Under the pieces are notes generated by a model. That model had not been told where the DNA came from. It saw only the letters and a list, made by a program, of their open reading frames with translations, and did not search any database. From an uncultured Alphaproteobacteria bacterium (GTDB lineage Bacteria; Pseudomonadota; Alphaproteobacteria; HIMB59): DNA of 64,000 nt. The stretch spans positions 1-64,000 of the forward strand of contig CABYQR010000002.1 in NCBI GenBank assembly GCA_902521155.1. The letters run 5' to 3'. This document shows, in pieces, positions 16,935 to 28,691 of the stretch. Position numbers and translations under genes: made by a program. Numbering within the stretch: the first letter of the stretch is position 1; each line of letters begins with the position of its first letter.

Positions 16935-18654
16935 TTTTCCGTAATTGTTTTTGGTACAAATGAAAATAGTTACTTTTTTTAGACATTAATGATTTGTGAG
17001 TTCCTTTTTCCAAGACCTTCCCATTTTCAAGAAAATAAATTTTATTAAAATCCTTAATTGTACTTAAGCGATGAGCCACAACAATTAAAGTTATATTTCT
17101 TATCTGAGATAAATTTTTAAATAATTCTGACTCTGTTTTTAAATCTAAATTTGATGTTGGTTCGTCAAGAAGTATTACTTCTTTTTTTTGAGCTATTGCC
17201 CTAGCTATTGCGATTCTTTGTCTTTGCCCACCAGACAATTTAATTCCATTTTCGCCAATATTTGTGTTCAGTTTCTCTGGAAGATTTTCAGTAAAATCTT
17301 CAACACAGGCTAATTTTACTGCATTCAAAATATCTTTGCTAGATGACTTAGAGTTATATTTTATATTTTCATAAATAGACCCATCAAATAGCACTGTATC
17401 TTGACTAACTAAACTAAATTTATTTCTAAGGTTTTTCAGTTGTAAATTTTTAATATTTTGGTCATTAATAAATATATCTCCCTTCTGATTATCAAATAAT
17501 CTAATCATTAAACTCAAAAGAGAAGATTTACCAGATCCAGATGGGCCAACCAAAGCGATTTTTTTATTTTTTATAAAAGATAAACTGATATTGCTTAAGA
17601 CTTTTTTTTGAGAATTTGGATATTTAAAATTTACTTTTTTAAAAACAACCTTTTCAAATTTCTTAACAATTTTAGTACCACCAATTATGTCATTTTTCAT
17701 ATCTATAAAATCAAAAATTCTTGAGGCTGCCCCTAGGCCACTTTGTAATAAAACATTCACATTAATCAAACTTTTTAATGGAGCGTAAGCAAGCATTAGG
17801 CTAACTAAAAAACTCATTAATTGACCAGCAGTCATATTGTCATTAATAACAAACACTCCACCTGCAAAAATGGCAAGTCCAGCAGCCATTGAACCTAGAG
17901 TTTCGGTAAAAGGCCTGGATCTTGCAGTAATTTTTTCTTGTTTAAAATTAAGCTCTCTTGCGCGAATAATTTCTTTATTAATTCTGTTAACTTCATATTT
18001 TTCAGCATTGAAGGATTTAACATTTTTAATTCCTTTAAAAATTTCTTCTAGATTAGAAGCTAAATTTCCAATTTGATGTTGTAAATTTTTAGTAACATTT
18101 CTAATTTTTCTTCCTAAAACTCTTACTGGTATTATAGCTAAAGGAAATACAATAATTGAGATACAAGCAAGTTTCCAATTTTGATAAAACATATTTCCAA
18201 CCAGAACAATGAGAGTCAAAGAGTCTTTAATCAGAGCAGTATAAGTATTGCCCATTGCCCCACTTAAATAGTAGGTATCTGTTGTTATCCTTGTAATAAG
18301 GGATCCGGTTTTATTTTGAATAAAAAAACCATAATGAAGATTAATAATGTTATGGAAGACATCTTTTCTCAGTTTTTCAATTATTCTGTGACTCATAAAT
18401 TGCAAGGATACAACTTGAAGATAGCTAACTAGGCCTTTTATAATACCAGTTGCTAAAATAGCAATTGGGATAAAATATAAATAAAATTTATCAGCATTAA
18501 TTAAAACTTCATCTAAAGCTGGCTTGACTAACCAGGCATGAAAACCAGTACATAAGGCTGCAATTACCATACATAGAACTGCTATGACCATCCTTGATTT
18601 ATAATCCAAAAAAAGTTTTGTAATTCTTATGAAATTTTTACGGGTATCAGACAT
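16927..18654 (-). CDS. ABC exporter, MsbA-like (lipid A-core flippase candidate)
   Basis: A 575-residue half-transporter with an N-terminal six-helix exporter domain (about 1-320) fused to an ATPase domain: Walker A GPSGSGKSS, the signature LSGGQRQRIAIARA and Walker B VILLDEPTSNLD, followed by the switch histidine in VVAHRLSTI. As a homodimer it would flip a lipid across the inner membrane. The location inside the lpxL/lpxK/waaA block makes lipid A-Kdo the likely cargo, though other type IV exporters share these motifs. It overlaps ubiA by 8 nt (ATGTCTGA). Confidence 0.87.
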   Translation of the reverse strand: MSDTRKNFIRITKLFLDYKSRMVIAVLCMVIAALCTGFHAWLVKPALDEVLINADKFYLYFIPIAILATGIIKGLVSYLQVVSLQFMSHRIIEKLRKDVFHNIINLHYGFFIQNKTGSLITRITTDTYYLSGAMGNTYTALIKDSLTLIVLVGNMFYQNWKLACISIIVFPLAIIPVRVLGRKIRNVTKNLQHQIGNLASNLEEIFKGIKNVKSFNAEKYEVNRINKEIIRARELNFKQEKITARSRPFTETLGSMAAGLAIFAGGVFVINDNMTAGQLMSFLVSLMLAYAPLKSLINVNVLLQSGLGAASRIFDFIDMKNDIIGGTKIVKKFEKVVFKKVNFKYPNSQKKVLSNISLSFIKNKKIALVGPSGSGKSSLLSLMIRLFDNQKGDIFINDQNIKNLQLKNLRNKFSLVSQDTVLFDGSIYENIKYNSKSSSKDILNAVKLACVEDFTENLPEKLNTNIGENGIKLSGGQRQRIAIARAIAQKKEVILLDEPTSNLDLKTESELFKNLSQIRNITLIVVAHRLSTIKDFNKIYFLENGKVLEKGTHKSLMSKKSNYFHLYQKQLRKNA

Positions 18655-19552
18655 TAAATTGGCTACAGGCTATTATACTTAATAGTATCAAAAAACCGTA
18701 ATAATTATTTCTTTTAAAATATAGACCTGACTTTCGAACTTCATTTTTCCATAAAAAGTTAATATCTCCCAAGTTTAAAAGAGATATAAGAGCAACTAAT
18801 AAATAAAATATAATGCTATAATGCATTTTGTATCCAAAAACTATTAGCAAAAAGTATTGTACTATAATAAGAGTATTTAAAATTAATAATTTTTTTGAGC
18901 CGAAGAGTAGGGCAGTTGAATATAAGTTCATTTTTCTATCTTCTTCTTCATCCTGAACAGCATAGATAGTATCGTAGACAATAGTCCAAATTACTAATGA
19001 CAAATAAAGTATAAAAATATTATTAAAATTATATGGGGAACCAATAGCAACCCATCCAATCATACATCCCCAATTATATGTCATTGCCAATATTAATTGC
19101 GGTAAAGCAAAAAATCTTTTAGCTAAGGGATAAAGGATTACTAAAGGAATAATTAAGAAACCAAGTACAATAGAAGGAATATTTAAGTTTATTAAAATTA
19201 AAAGACCAATGAGCAATAATATTATAAGAGTTACACATGCTTTTAAAATTGTTAGTTTTGAAGAAGCAAGAGGTCTTGACTGAGTTCTTTTAACTTTTTT
19301 ATCAATTTTTTTATCTAAAATATCATTAATAACACATCCTGCAGATCTCATGACTACAGACCCAATAAAAAATAAAATAAAATATTTCAATAATTCATAA
19401 TCATAATTACTTTGTGATACTAATGAAAAGCTGATTGGATAAAATAGAAGTAAAAATCCAATAGGCCTATCAAGCCTCATCAGAGCAATATAGGGATGCG
19501 TAAATGATGGAAAAATTTTAAAAATTAAATTATCTTGTTTGATATCATTCAT
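18647..19552 (-). CDS. ubiA: 4-hydroxybenzoate polyprenyltransferase
   Basis: UbiA attaches the polyprenyl tail to 4-hydroxybenzoate in ubiquinone synthesis at the inner membrane. The 301-residue protein has eight or so membrane segments and both aspartate-rich motifs: NDILDKKIDKKVKRTQSRPLAS and YDTIYAVQDEEEDRKMN. It heads the minus-strand envelope block. Its ATG (19550-19552) overlaps the ATG of the divergent rsmE by 2 nt in a CATG, leaving no spacer for a shared promoter region. Confidence 0.94.
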   Translation of the reverse strand: MNDIKQDNLIFKIFPSFTHPYIALMRLDRPIGFLLLFYPISFSLVSQSNYDYELLKYFILFFIGSVVMRSAGCVINDILDKKIDKKVKRTQSRPLASSKLTILKACVTLIILLLIGLLILINLNIPSIVLGFLIIPLVILYPLAKRFFALPQLILAMTYNWGCMIGWVAIGSPYNFNNIFILYLSLVIWTIVYDTIYAVQDEEEDRKMNLYSTALLFGSKKLLILNTLIIVQYFLLIVFGYKMHYSIIFYLLVALISLLNLGDINFLWKNEVRKSGLYFKRNNYYGFLILLSIIACSQFNV

Positions 19553-20261
19553 GAAAAGAGTTTATTGTAATTCAATTTTAGTCAAGGGTAGCACTTATCA
19601 TTTAGAAGAAAAGTACTATATCCACCTTATAAGAGTTATGCGATTAAATATTGGTGATGAAGTGACTTTATTTAATCAAAAAAGTGGTCAATGGCTGGCA
19701 ATAATTAAAAATATAAAAAAAAATGTAGTTTCTGCAGAGGTAATAAAAAAACTAACATCTCCTTTGGGAAATTCTAATATCAGTCTCTTGTTTTCTCCTA
19801 TTAAACACCTCAATAGTGAGTCTATAATTAGACAATCAACAGAAATGGGTATCAAGAATATTCTCCCCACTACTTTTCAGAGAACTGTCATAAAAAAGAT
19901 CAATATTGATAAATTCGAACATTACTCTATTGGCGCTGCTCAGCAATGTGGACGGACATCAATTCCAGATATCAAGTCTCTTGAAAAGATTGAAAATAGG
20001 ATCAAATTACTTTCTCAGAGTAATATTTTGATGTTTGATGAAAACCTAAAAGGAATTGAAATTAATGAAGTAAAATTCAATAATCCAAATAAAGACATAA
20101 TTATAATTATTGGACCTGAGGGAGGATTTGTAGAAGAAGAAAGAAGTCTCATTTCTAAAAATAGTATGAGCTTTAGTAATGTCAGGATGGGGCAGAGTAT
20201 ATTAAAATCAGATACTGCTGTTATTGCCGCACTGAGTCTAACATTTCATTATTTTTCATAA
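19551..20261 (+). CDS. rsmE: 16S rRNA (uracil(1498)-N3)-methyltransferase
   Basis: RsmE methylates U1498 in 16S rRNA. The SPOUT-fold protein shows the N-terminal PUA-like part (HLIRVMRLNIGDEVTLFNQ), then SPIKHLNSESIIRQSTEMGIKNILP and the knot motifs IIIIGPEGGFVEEE and VRMGQSILKSDTAVIAAL. The track start (TTG 19539) adds four residues; ATG 19551 (MKRVYCN) fits the family and gives 236 residues. There is no Shine-Dalgarno sequence, so the message may be leaderless or lightly led. Its first base pairs lie inside the ubiA start codon. Confidence 0.95.
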   Translation: MKRVYCNSILVKGSTYHLEEKYYIHLIRVMRLNIGDEVTLFNQKSGQWLAIIKNIKKNVVSAEVIKKLTSPLGNSNISLLFSPIKHLNSESIIRQSTEMGIKNILPTTFQRTVIKKINIDKFEHYSIGAAQQCGRTSIPDIKSLEKIENRIKLLSQSNILMFDENLKGIEINEVKFNNPNKDIIIIIGPEGGFVEEERSLISKNSMSFSNVRMGQSILKSDTAVIAALSLTFHYFS

Positions 20262-20317
20262 AAATAGCCAATTTAAGCGACAACCTGTCAATATACTGAC
20301 CAAAAAAGATAACTAAT

Positions 20318-22773
<2,456 letters not shown>

Positions 22774-22774
22774 T

Positions 22775-23701
22775 TTGTCCCTAAACAAGAAGCATCAATC
22801 AAATTTATATTCCAATAGTTTTGGATTACTTGTTCATTCATTCGTTAGTTTTTTGAAACAAATATATGTTTTAATTAAACCGGGAGTAATCTCTTTAGTC
22901 ATCTTTACTGCTTTATGCTCAATGTTAATTGCGCCCTCTGATAAAAGCCTTTTTATAAAGGGTATTTCATTATTATTAATTGCTCTAGGTGCTTCAGGTG
23001 CAGCAATTCTAAATATGTGGCACGACAGAATTATCGACTCTAAAATGGAAAGGACTAAATTTAGGCCAATACCATCAGGTGATATTTCGGCTATTACTGC
23101 ATTAGCTGTCGGCTTAGTTTTTTCATTTATGTCGGTTGTTTCATTGTTTTTCTTTACAAATATCCAAGCCGCTTTGTTATTAGCTTTCACAATTATTTAC
23201 TATTCAATTTTTTATACAATGTTTCTAAAACACAAAACTGCTCAAAATATAGTAATTGGAGGATTGGCTGGTGCGCTTCCACCAATCATAGCTTGGATTA
23301 GTATTTCAAATGAAATGATTTTATATCCAATTATTCTTTGTTTAATTATTTTCCTTTGGACCCCACCTCATTCTTGGGCCCTAGCTATTTATAGAAGCCA
23401 AGATTATTCTAAAGCTGAAGTCCCTATGTACCCAGTTATTTATGGTATGAAAAAAACATTACTGATGATGAATATATATACTTTTCTATTGGTAGGATCT
23501 GTAAATTTACTATTCTTTTTAAATTTATCTGGTTTATTTTTCTTTCTGACTTCAAATCTATTAAATGGTATTTTTGTTTATAAACTCTATCAGCTCAATG
23601 TTACTAAAGATTACAAGAAATTTTCTATTAAATTGTTTGGATATTCTATTGTGTATTTGTTTCTAATCTTCTTTTTTGCCGTAATAGATAAGTACATTTA
23701 G
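22775..23701 (+). CDS. ctaB: Protohaem IX farnesyltransferase (haem O synthase)
   Basis: CtaB farnesylates haem b to haem O for the oxidase. This 308-residue membrane protein carries the prenyltransferase motif NMWHDRIIDSKMERTKFRPIPSG and the later WTPPHSWALAIYRSQDY. The start is a TTG at 22775, one base after the ctaD stop; no ATG gives a better N-terminus. Its TAG stop overlaps the GTG start of the short coxF-like gene by 1 nt (TAGTG). Confidence 0.96.
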   Translation: MSLNKKHQSNLYSNSFGLLVHSFVSFLKQIYVLIKPGVISLVIFTALCSMLIAPSDKSLFIKGISLLLIALGASGAAILNMWHDRIIDSKMERTKFRPIPSGDISAITALAVGLVFSFMSVVSLFFFTNIQAALLLAFTIIYYSIFYTMFLKHKTAQNIVIGGLAGALPPIIAWISISNEMILYPIILCLIIFLWTPPHSWALAIYRSQDYSKAEVPMYPVIYGMKKTLLMMNIYTFLLVGSVNLLFFLNLSGLFFFLTSNLLNGIFVYKLYQLNVTKDYKKFSIKLFGYSIVYLFLIFFFAVIDKYI

Positions 23702-23802
23702 TGAATAAAAAGAAAAAAAACTATCTAATTCTTTTTATATTATGCTGTTTTGTTGTAGCTTTTTATTTCATTACAATTCAAAGAATTAAATCTGGTATTT
23801 GA
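23701..23802 (+). CDS. CoxF-like 33-residue membrane protein
   Basis: This gene is too short for the ORF track. GTG 23701 opens a 33-codon frame: a basic N-terminus (MNKKKKNYL) is followed by a single membrane helix (LILFILCCFVVAFYFITI) and a short basic tail. A small single-helix protein of this type (CoxF) lies between ctaB and ctaG in many alphaproteobacterial oxidase operons. Here it is joined to both neighbours by overlaps: TAGTG at the ctaB stop and TTGA at the ctaG start. Without this frame there would be an odd 97-nt gap in an otherwise gapless operon. A role in oxidase assembly is inferred from position. Confidence 0.75.
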   Translation: MNKKKKNYLILFILCCFVVAFYFITIQRIKSGI

Positions 23803-24335
23803 CTTTTACTAATAAATCTAAAACGGTACTTGTTTTGATTGCTGTCTTACTATTTATGTCTAGTTTGGTTATTTTTTCTGTCCCTTTATATAAATTATTT
23901 TGTAGTTTAACGGGCTTTCAAGGTTTCAATGAACAATCAAGTGAAATAGATCAAAAAATTAATATTTCTGAACCTCAGCTTAACTTAAATGTAATATTTA
24001 CATCTCAGGTAGATGACAAATTAGATTGGGTTTTTAAAGCACCAGATAGAATGGAAATATCAGAAGGTATAAAATATGATGTTGTTTTTAAAGCCAAAAA
24101 CAATACCCCTAATGAAACAACTGGCACATCTATATTTAATGTCTTACCACCTAAAATAGGACCTTATTTAATGAAGATAGAGTGTTTCTGTTTCTTAGAC
24201 CAAAAAATTCTTCCTGATCAGACAGTTGAATTTCCTGTTACTTTTTACATTGACCCTTTAATTCTTGATGATCCTGAAGTCAGACGAGTAAAGAATGTCA
24301 CTTTGTCATATACCTTTTTTGAGAAAAAAGATTGA
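23799..24335 (+). CDS. ctaG: Cytochrome c oxidase assembly protein CtaG/Cox11
   Basis: CtaG delivers copper to the CuB site of subunit I. The 178-residue protein has one N-terminal membrane helix and a periplasmic domain with the copper-binding cysteine pair in IECFCFLDQ, followed by PVTFYIDPLI. The start is TTG 23799, which overlaps the coxF-like stop by 4 nt. Length and order are standard for the class. Confidence 0.96.
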   Translation: MTFTNKSKTVLVLIAVLLFMSSLVIFSVPLYKLFCSLTGFQGFNEQSSEIDQKINISEPQLNLNVIFTSQVDDKLDWVFKAPDRMEISEGIKYDVVFKAKNNTPNETTGTSIFNVLPPKIGPYLMKIECFCFLDQKILPDQTVEFPVTFYIDPLILDDPEVRRVKNVTLSYTFFEKKD

Positions 24336-24345
24336 AATACACTTA

Positions 24346-25188
24346 ATGGTTGATTTAGTTTTTAAAGACTCTGAAAAAAAACACCAATTTCATTTGGTTA
24401 ATCCAAGTCCATGGCCGTTAGTTGGCGCATTTTCAGCATTATTCTTAGTTTCCGGAGCCATTTTATATATGCACTACGATATGTGGTGGCCTTTAATAGT
24501 AGGTTTCTGTCTCATACTCTTTACTTTTTTTATGTGGTGGAGAGATATCATCAAAGAGAGCACTTTTCTTAAGGTCCATAATTCCATAACTGAAATTGGA
24601 CTTCGTTGGGGAATGGCTTTGTTCATAACCTCTGAAGTTATGTTCTTTGTTGCTTTCTTTTGGGCTTTTTTCGATGCTAGTCTTTTACCAAAGGCGTTTA
24701 TTGAAGATTATAAAGATGTCTTTACAGGAACACTTGGTATAGGTATATGGCCTCCTGAGGGAATTGAGACTTTTGATCCCTTAGATATCCCTTATTTAAA
24801 TACATTAATATTGCTTCTATCTGGAACAACATGCACCTGGGCACACCACGCTGTTAGAGAGGGTCATAATGATGAGGCTCTTCAAGGTCTTTACTTAACA
24901 GTATTTTTAGGAGCTATTTTTACTTGCTTACAAATTTATGAATATCAGCATGCCACTTTTGGTTTTACTGAAGGTATATACCCCTCCACTTTCTATATGG
25001 CTACAGGTTTTCATGGTTTCCATGTTTTAGTTGGAACAATTTTTTTACTTGTTTGCCTTATGAGAGCTAGAAAAAATCATTTGACTCCTGAAAGACACTT
25101 TGGTTTTGAGGCGGCCGCTTGGTATTGGCACTTTGTTGACGTTGTTTGGTTATTCTTATACATCGCCATTTACTGGTGGGGTGGCTAA
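24346..25188 (+). CDS. ctaE: Cytochrome c oxidase subunit III
   Basis: Subunit III stabilises subunit I and its proton uptake. The protein has seven hydrophobic segments and the conserved glutamate in ALFITSEVMFFVAFFWAFF, then TCTWAHHAVREG, ATGFHGFHVLVG and a C-terminal WYWHFVDVVWLFLY. The track start (24295) lies within ctaG; ATG 24346 (MVDLVFK) gives 280 residues and a normal N-terminus, 10 nt after the ctaG stop. Confidence 0.97.
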   Translation: MVDLVFKDSEKKHQFHLVNPSPWPLVGAFSALFLVSGAILYMHYDMWWPLIVGFCLILFTFFMWWRDIIKESTFLKVHNSITEIGLRWGMALFITSEVMFFVAFFWAFFDASLLPKAFIEDYKDVFTGTLGIGIWPPEGIETFDPLDIPYLNTLILLLSGTTCTWAHHAVREGHNDEALQGLYLTVFLGAIFTCLQIYEYQHATFGFTEGIYPSTFYMATGFHGFHVLVGTIFLLVCLMRARKNHLTPERHFGFEAAAWYWHFVDVVWLFLYIAIYWWGG

Positions 25189-25235
25189 TTTAATATCTTT
25201 TACCAAATAGAATTTTATTAAATAATAAATAACTA

Positions 25236-25910
25236 ATGAAACACAAATCTATTACTTTGATGTTTCTCTTTATCACAACACTCACTTTTACCTTAGGTGT
25301 CTGGCAGTTATACAGACTAAATTGGAAAAATGATTTAATTGAAAATATAGAGTCTACAATTAAAAGCCCGGAATTTTTTGAAGAGAAAAAAATATATAAT
25401 GAACTAACATCGGTTATCTTAAATGATAGTTTTAATTTGATTAATAATCCTATTTTTATTGAGTCTAAAATATTCCAAAATAAAGTTGGATATCATTTAT
25501 TAGTTCCAATTCTTTTTGAAGATGAAGCATTTAGTGTATTAAACTTAGGTTGGGTACCAGATAAGAATAAAAATAAATACATAAATCATTTAATAAATTT
25601 ATTTAATAATTTTGATGAAGTTCGTGTTTATATAAGAAATTTCAATTCCAATAAACCCTTTTTTGTTCCAGAAAATGATATAAATCAAAATATTTGGTTT
25701 CATATAAATAAGATTGATATGCAATTATTTTATGAAGAAGAATTTAATTCACAATATTATTTTGTAATCTTAGACACTCAGATTAAAAAATTTATCAATA
25801 ATCCCTCTTCAAATTTAAATAATAATCACTTGAATTATGCCATTACCTGGTTTTTATTAAGTTTATCAAGTGTTGTGATGTTATTAATAATCAGAAGAAA
25901 AAATGGATAA
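25236..25910 (+). CDS. SURF1-family oxidase assembly protein
   Basis: SURF1 proteins help insert haem a into subunit I. The 224-residue product has the expected two terminal membrane helices flanking a periplasmic domain. The N-terminal LGVWQLYRLNWKNDLI matches the family's GxWQxxRxxWK motif, and VLNLGWVPDK follows in the middle. It comes after ctaE by 47 nt and overlaps the M32 peptidase gene by 8 nt (ATGGATAA). Confidence 0.92.
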   Translation: MKHKSITLMFLFITTLTFTLGVWQLYRLNWKNDLIENIESTIKSPEFFEEKKIYNELTSVILNDSFNLINNPIFIESKIFQNKVGYHLLVPILFEDEAFSVLNLGWVPDKNKNKYINHLINLFNNFDEVRVYIRNFNSNKPFFVPENDINQNIWFHINKIDMQLFYEEEFNSQYYFVILDTQIKKFINNPSSNLNNNHLNYAITWFLLSLSSVVMLLIIRRKNG

Positions 25911-27342
25911 ATTAAAAGAATATTTTAAGGATTATTATGTCTTAAATGATGTAAATGGAATTCTTTTTTGGGATAATGCCACAAATCTACCTTCCGACAG
26001 TATTAGTTCTAGAACTGAACAAATGTCTATTTTATCTAAACTTACAGATAAAATTTTTCGAAATTCTAAGGTCTTAGATGATTTAGCTGATACTAAAAAT
26101 TTAAAATTATCTGATTTAGACCAAAAAAATCTAAAGTTAATGAACGATATCATTATTAGAGAAAATGCAGTTGACCCAATCTTAAAAACGAAGCTCATAG
26201 AACAAAAATTAAAATGTGAACATTTATGGAGGGAAGCTCGTCAAAATAATGATGTTTCTATAATAGAAGATGAATTTAATAATCTTTTAAACTTAGTTCA
26301 TGAGGAGTCATTACAGTTATCTATTATTACAAAACTATCTCCTTATGATTCATTAATATCAAAATACGATATAGATTATAATTCTAATAAAATTGATAAT
26401 ATTTTTGATATTATTCAAAAGGAAATAATTCCTTACTACTTATCTGCAGATAAAATAAATGACCCAATAGTCTATAAGTCAACAATCTCCGAAAATGAAA
26501 TTTTAAATCAAACTAAAAAGAAATTAGCAGAGCTTAATTTTAATTTTGCTCAGGGCCGTATAGATCAATCTCATCACCCTTTTTGTGGAGGCGCTAATAG
26601 TGATGTACGAATAACTACTAGATTTGAAAATAATATACTAGAGACATTATCAGCGCTTTTTCATGAAACAGGTCACGGTGTATACGAACAAAATAGACCT
26701 AAAGAACTTCTTTATGAGCCAGTTGGACAATCGAGAAGTTTGAGTGTACATGAGAGCCAATCTTTATTTTATGAAAATCATATTTTTAAAACAAATGAAT
26801 ATTTTATTAAATTTGCTGAGATTTTTGATAACAAGAATGAACTATTAAAATCCTTTAAAGATCACTATCACACAATCAGGTATAACCCAGTAAGGGTAAG
26901 TTCTGACGAGTTTTCTTATCCAATTCATGTCTATATAAGATATGAAATAGAAAAAGTAATTTTTTCTGAGAAGATAAAATTTCAAGATATTAGGAACCTT
27001 TGGAATTCGATGTATCAGAAATATTTAAATATTAATTTAGTAAATGACACTGATGGAGTTTTGCAAGATATTCACTGGTATGAGGGAATTTTTGGATATT
27101 TTCCTACTTATGCTTTAGGGGCAATGATATCATCACAAATTAAATATAATTGTCCTTTTTATGAGGATTTTTTAAAAAAACCTGAGTCTGAAAATATTAA
27201 GAATATTGCTAATTGGTTAAATAAAAATATTCATCAAAGAGCTTCTTTGTATTCTTCTGATGAAATGTTACAAAATATTTCTGGAGAAAAATTAAACCCT
27301 TCTTACTATTCAAGGCATCTAAGAGAAAGATTTTTAAAATGA
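25903..27342 (+). CDS. Metallocarboxypeptidase, peptidase family M32
   Basis: A zinc carboxypeptidase of the Taq type that removes C-terminal residues in the cytoplasm. The HEXXH zinc motif HETGH lies at about residues 254-258, and the family signatures HPFCGG, VRITTRF and the IRYNPVR and GYFPTYALGAM segments are present. The length (479) is close to the usual 490-500. Placement between the oxidase operon and thrC looks like simple packing rather than a functional link. Confidence 0.93.
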   Translation: MDKLKEYFKDYYVLNDVNGILFWDNATNLPSDSISSRTEQMSILSKLTDKIFRNSKVLDDLADTKNLKLSDLDQKNLKLMNDIIIRENAVDPILKTKLIEQKLKCEHLWREARQNNDVSIIEDEFNNLLNLVHEESLQLSIITKLSPYDSLISKYDIDYNSNKIDNIFDIIQKEIIPYYLSADKINDPIVYKSTISENEILNQTKKKLAELNFNFAQGRIDQSHHPFCGGANSDVRITTRFENNILETLSALFHETGHGVYEQNRPKELLYEPVGQSRSLSVHESQSLFYENHIFKTNEYFIKFAEIFDNKNELLKSFKDHYHTIRYNPVRVSSDEFSYPIHVYIRYEIEKVIFSEKIKFQDIRNLWNSMYQKYLNINLVNDTDGVLQDIHWYEGIFGYFPTYALGAMISSQIKYNCPFYEDFLKKPESENIKNIANWLNKNIHQRASLYSSDEMLQNISGEKLNPSYYSRHLRERFLK

Positions 27343-28691
27343 ATTATAAAAGTACAAGAAACAATCAAGTGATTTTTACCTCTGAGCAAGTACTCAATTA
27401 TGGCCTAGCACCAGACGGAGGATTATTTGTCCCAGAACTTTTACCCTCTTTCTCACAAGATCAAATAAAATCTTTAAACGGATCAAGTTATTACGATATT
27501 GCAAATTTTATAATGCAACCCTTTTTAACAGACTTATTTTCAGAAGAAGAAATTAAAACTATTATAAAGGAAGCCTACAGTAATTTTGACAAAGAAATTG
27601 TATCTTTGACTCCAATGGGTGATAATCATTTACTCAATCTTTTTCATGGCCCTACATTAGCATTTAAAGACTATGCTATGAGTCTTCTAGCAAAGATTTA
27701 CGAATATTACTTAGAAAAACAAAATAAGAAGTTAGTTATCATTGGAGCAACATCAGGAGATACTGGTTCTGCAGCTATACAAGCTTTTAAAGGCATCAAA
27801 AATATAAAGATTTTTATACTTCATCCCCATAATTCCACATCTCTTTTTCAAAGAAAACAAATGACAACAAGTGGAGCAGATAATGTTTTTAATATTGCAT
27901 TAAATGGAAGTTTTGATGATTGTCAGACATTAGTTAAACAATGCTTTCAAGATCAAACTATAAATCAAAATTTTAACCTAACTGCTATTAATTCAATCAA
28001 TTGGTTTCGTGTTCTTCCACAGTCAATTTATTATGCCTGGAGCTTCCTCAATCATGATATCAAGAGTTTCGTTGTGCCAAGTGGTAATTTTGGAAATATT
28101 TATTCTGCCTATGTTTTAAGAAAAATGGGCTTTCCTTTAAAAGATTTAGTTATAGCTACTAATGAAAATAATATTCTCCATAGAATCATCAAAAATAATG
28201 ATTTCAGTCTGCATGACGTAGTCAAAACTAATAGCCCCAGTATGGATATTACTATTTCTAGTAATTTTGAGAGGTTACTTTGTGATTTTATTAGCCCTTC
28301 AGATCTTGATGATCTTTACCAAAAAATGCTAAATAATAAACATTCTAAAAGTATTAATTCTGAAATACATGAACAGCTATCTCAGAAATTTCTATCTATA
28401 TCTGTTAACTCTAGCGAAGTAGAAAAACAAATAGAGAGGTTATACAAAAATTTAAATATTCTAATCGATCCTCATACAGCAGTAGGCGCCATGGGGGCAG
28501 AGAAATTAAAATTAAAAAATGTAGCATGCCTTGCTTGTGCTCATCCTGTCAAATTTCAGGAAACAGTGAGACAATCTTTGCAACATGATATTCAATATGA
28601 TAAAAACTTTAAATTTGATCAAAATGAAGAATTTAACGTACTAGATAATAATTATTTACTATTAAAGGAGTATATTCAAAACCATGCCTAA
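27339..28691 (+). CDS. thrC: Threonine synthase
   Basis: ThrC converts O-phosphohomoserine to threonine with PLP. The 450-residue protein has the PLP lysine in HGPTLAFKDYAM (K110), GATSGDTGSAAIQAF and the phosphate-binding segment FVVPSGNFGN. The substrate is made by ThrB, encoded on the other strand at 30.4 kb. It overlaps the M32 gene by 4 nt (ATGA) and the M16 gene by 8 nt (ATGCCTAA). Confidence 0.97.
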   Translation: MNYKSTRNNQVIFTSEQVLNYGLAPDGGLFVPELLPSFSQDQIKSLNGSSYYDIANFIMQPFLTDLFSEEEIKTIIKEAYSNFDKEIVSLTPMGDNHLLNLFHGPTLAFKDYAMSLLAKIYEYYLEKQNKKLVIIGATSGDTGSAAIQAFKGIKNIKIFILHPHNSTSLFQRKQMTTSGADNVFNIALNGSFDDCQTLVKQCFQDQTINQNFNLTAINSINWFRVLPQSIYYAWSFLNHDIKSFVVPSGNFGNIYSAYVLRKMGFPLKDLVIATNENNILHRIIKNNDFSLHDVVKTNSPSMDITISSNFERLLCDFISPSDLDDLYQKMLNNKHSKSINSEIHEQLSQKFLSISVNSSEVEKQIERLYKNLNILIDPHTAVGAMGAEKLKLKNVACLACAHPVKFQETVRQSLQHDIQYDKNFKFDQNEEFNVLDNNYLLLKEYIQNHA

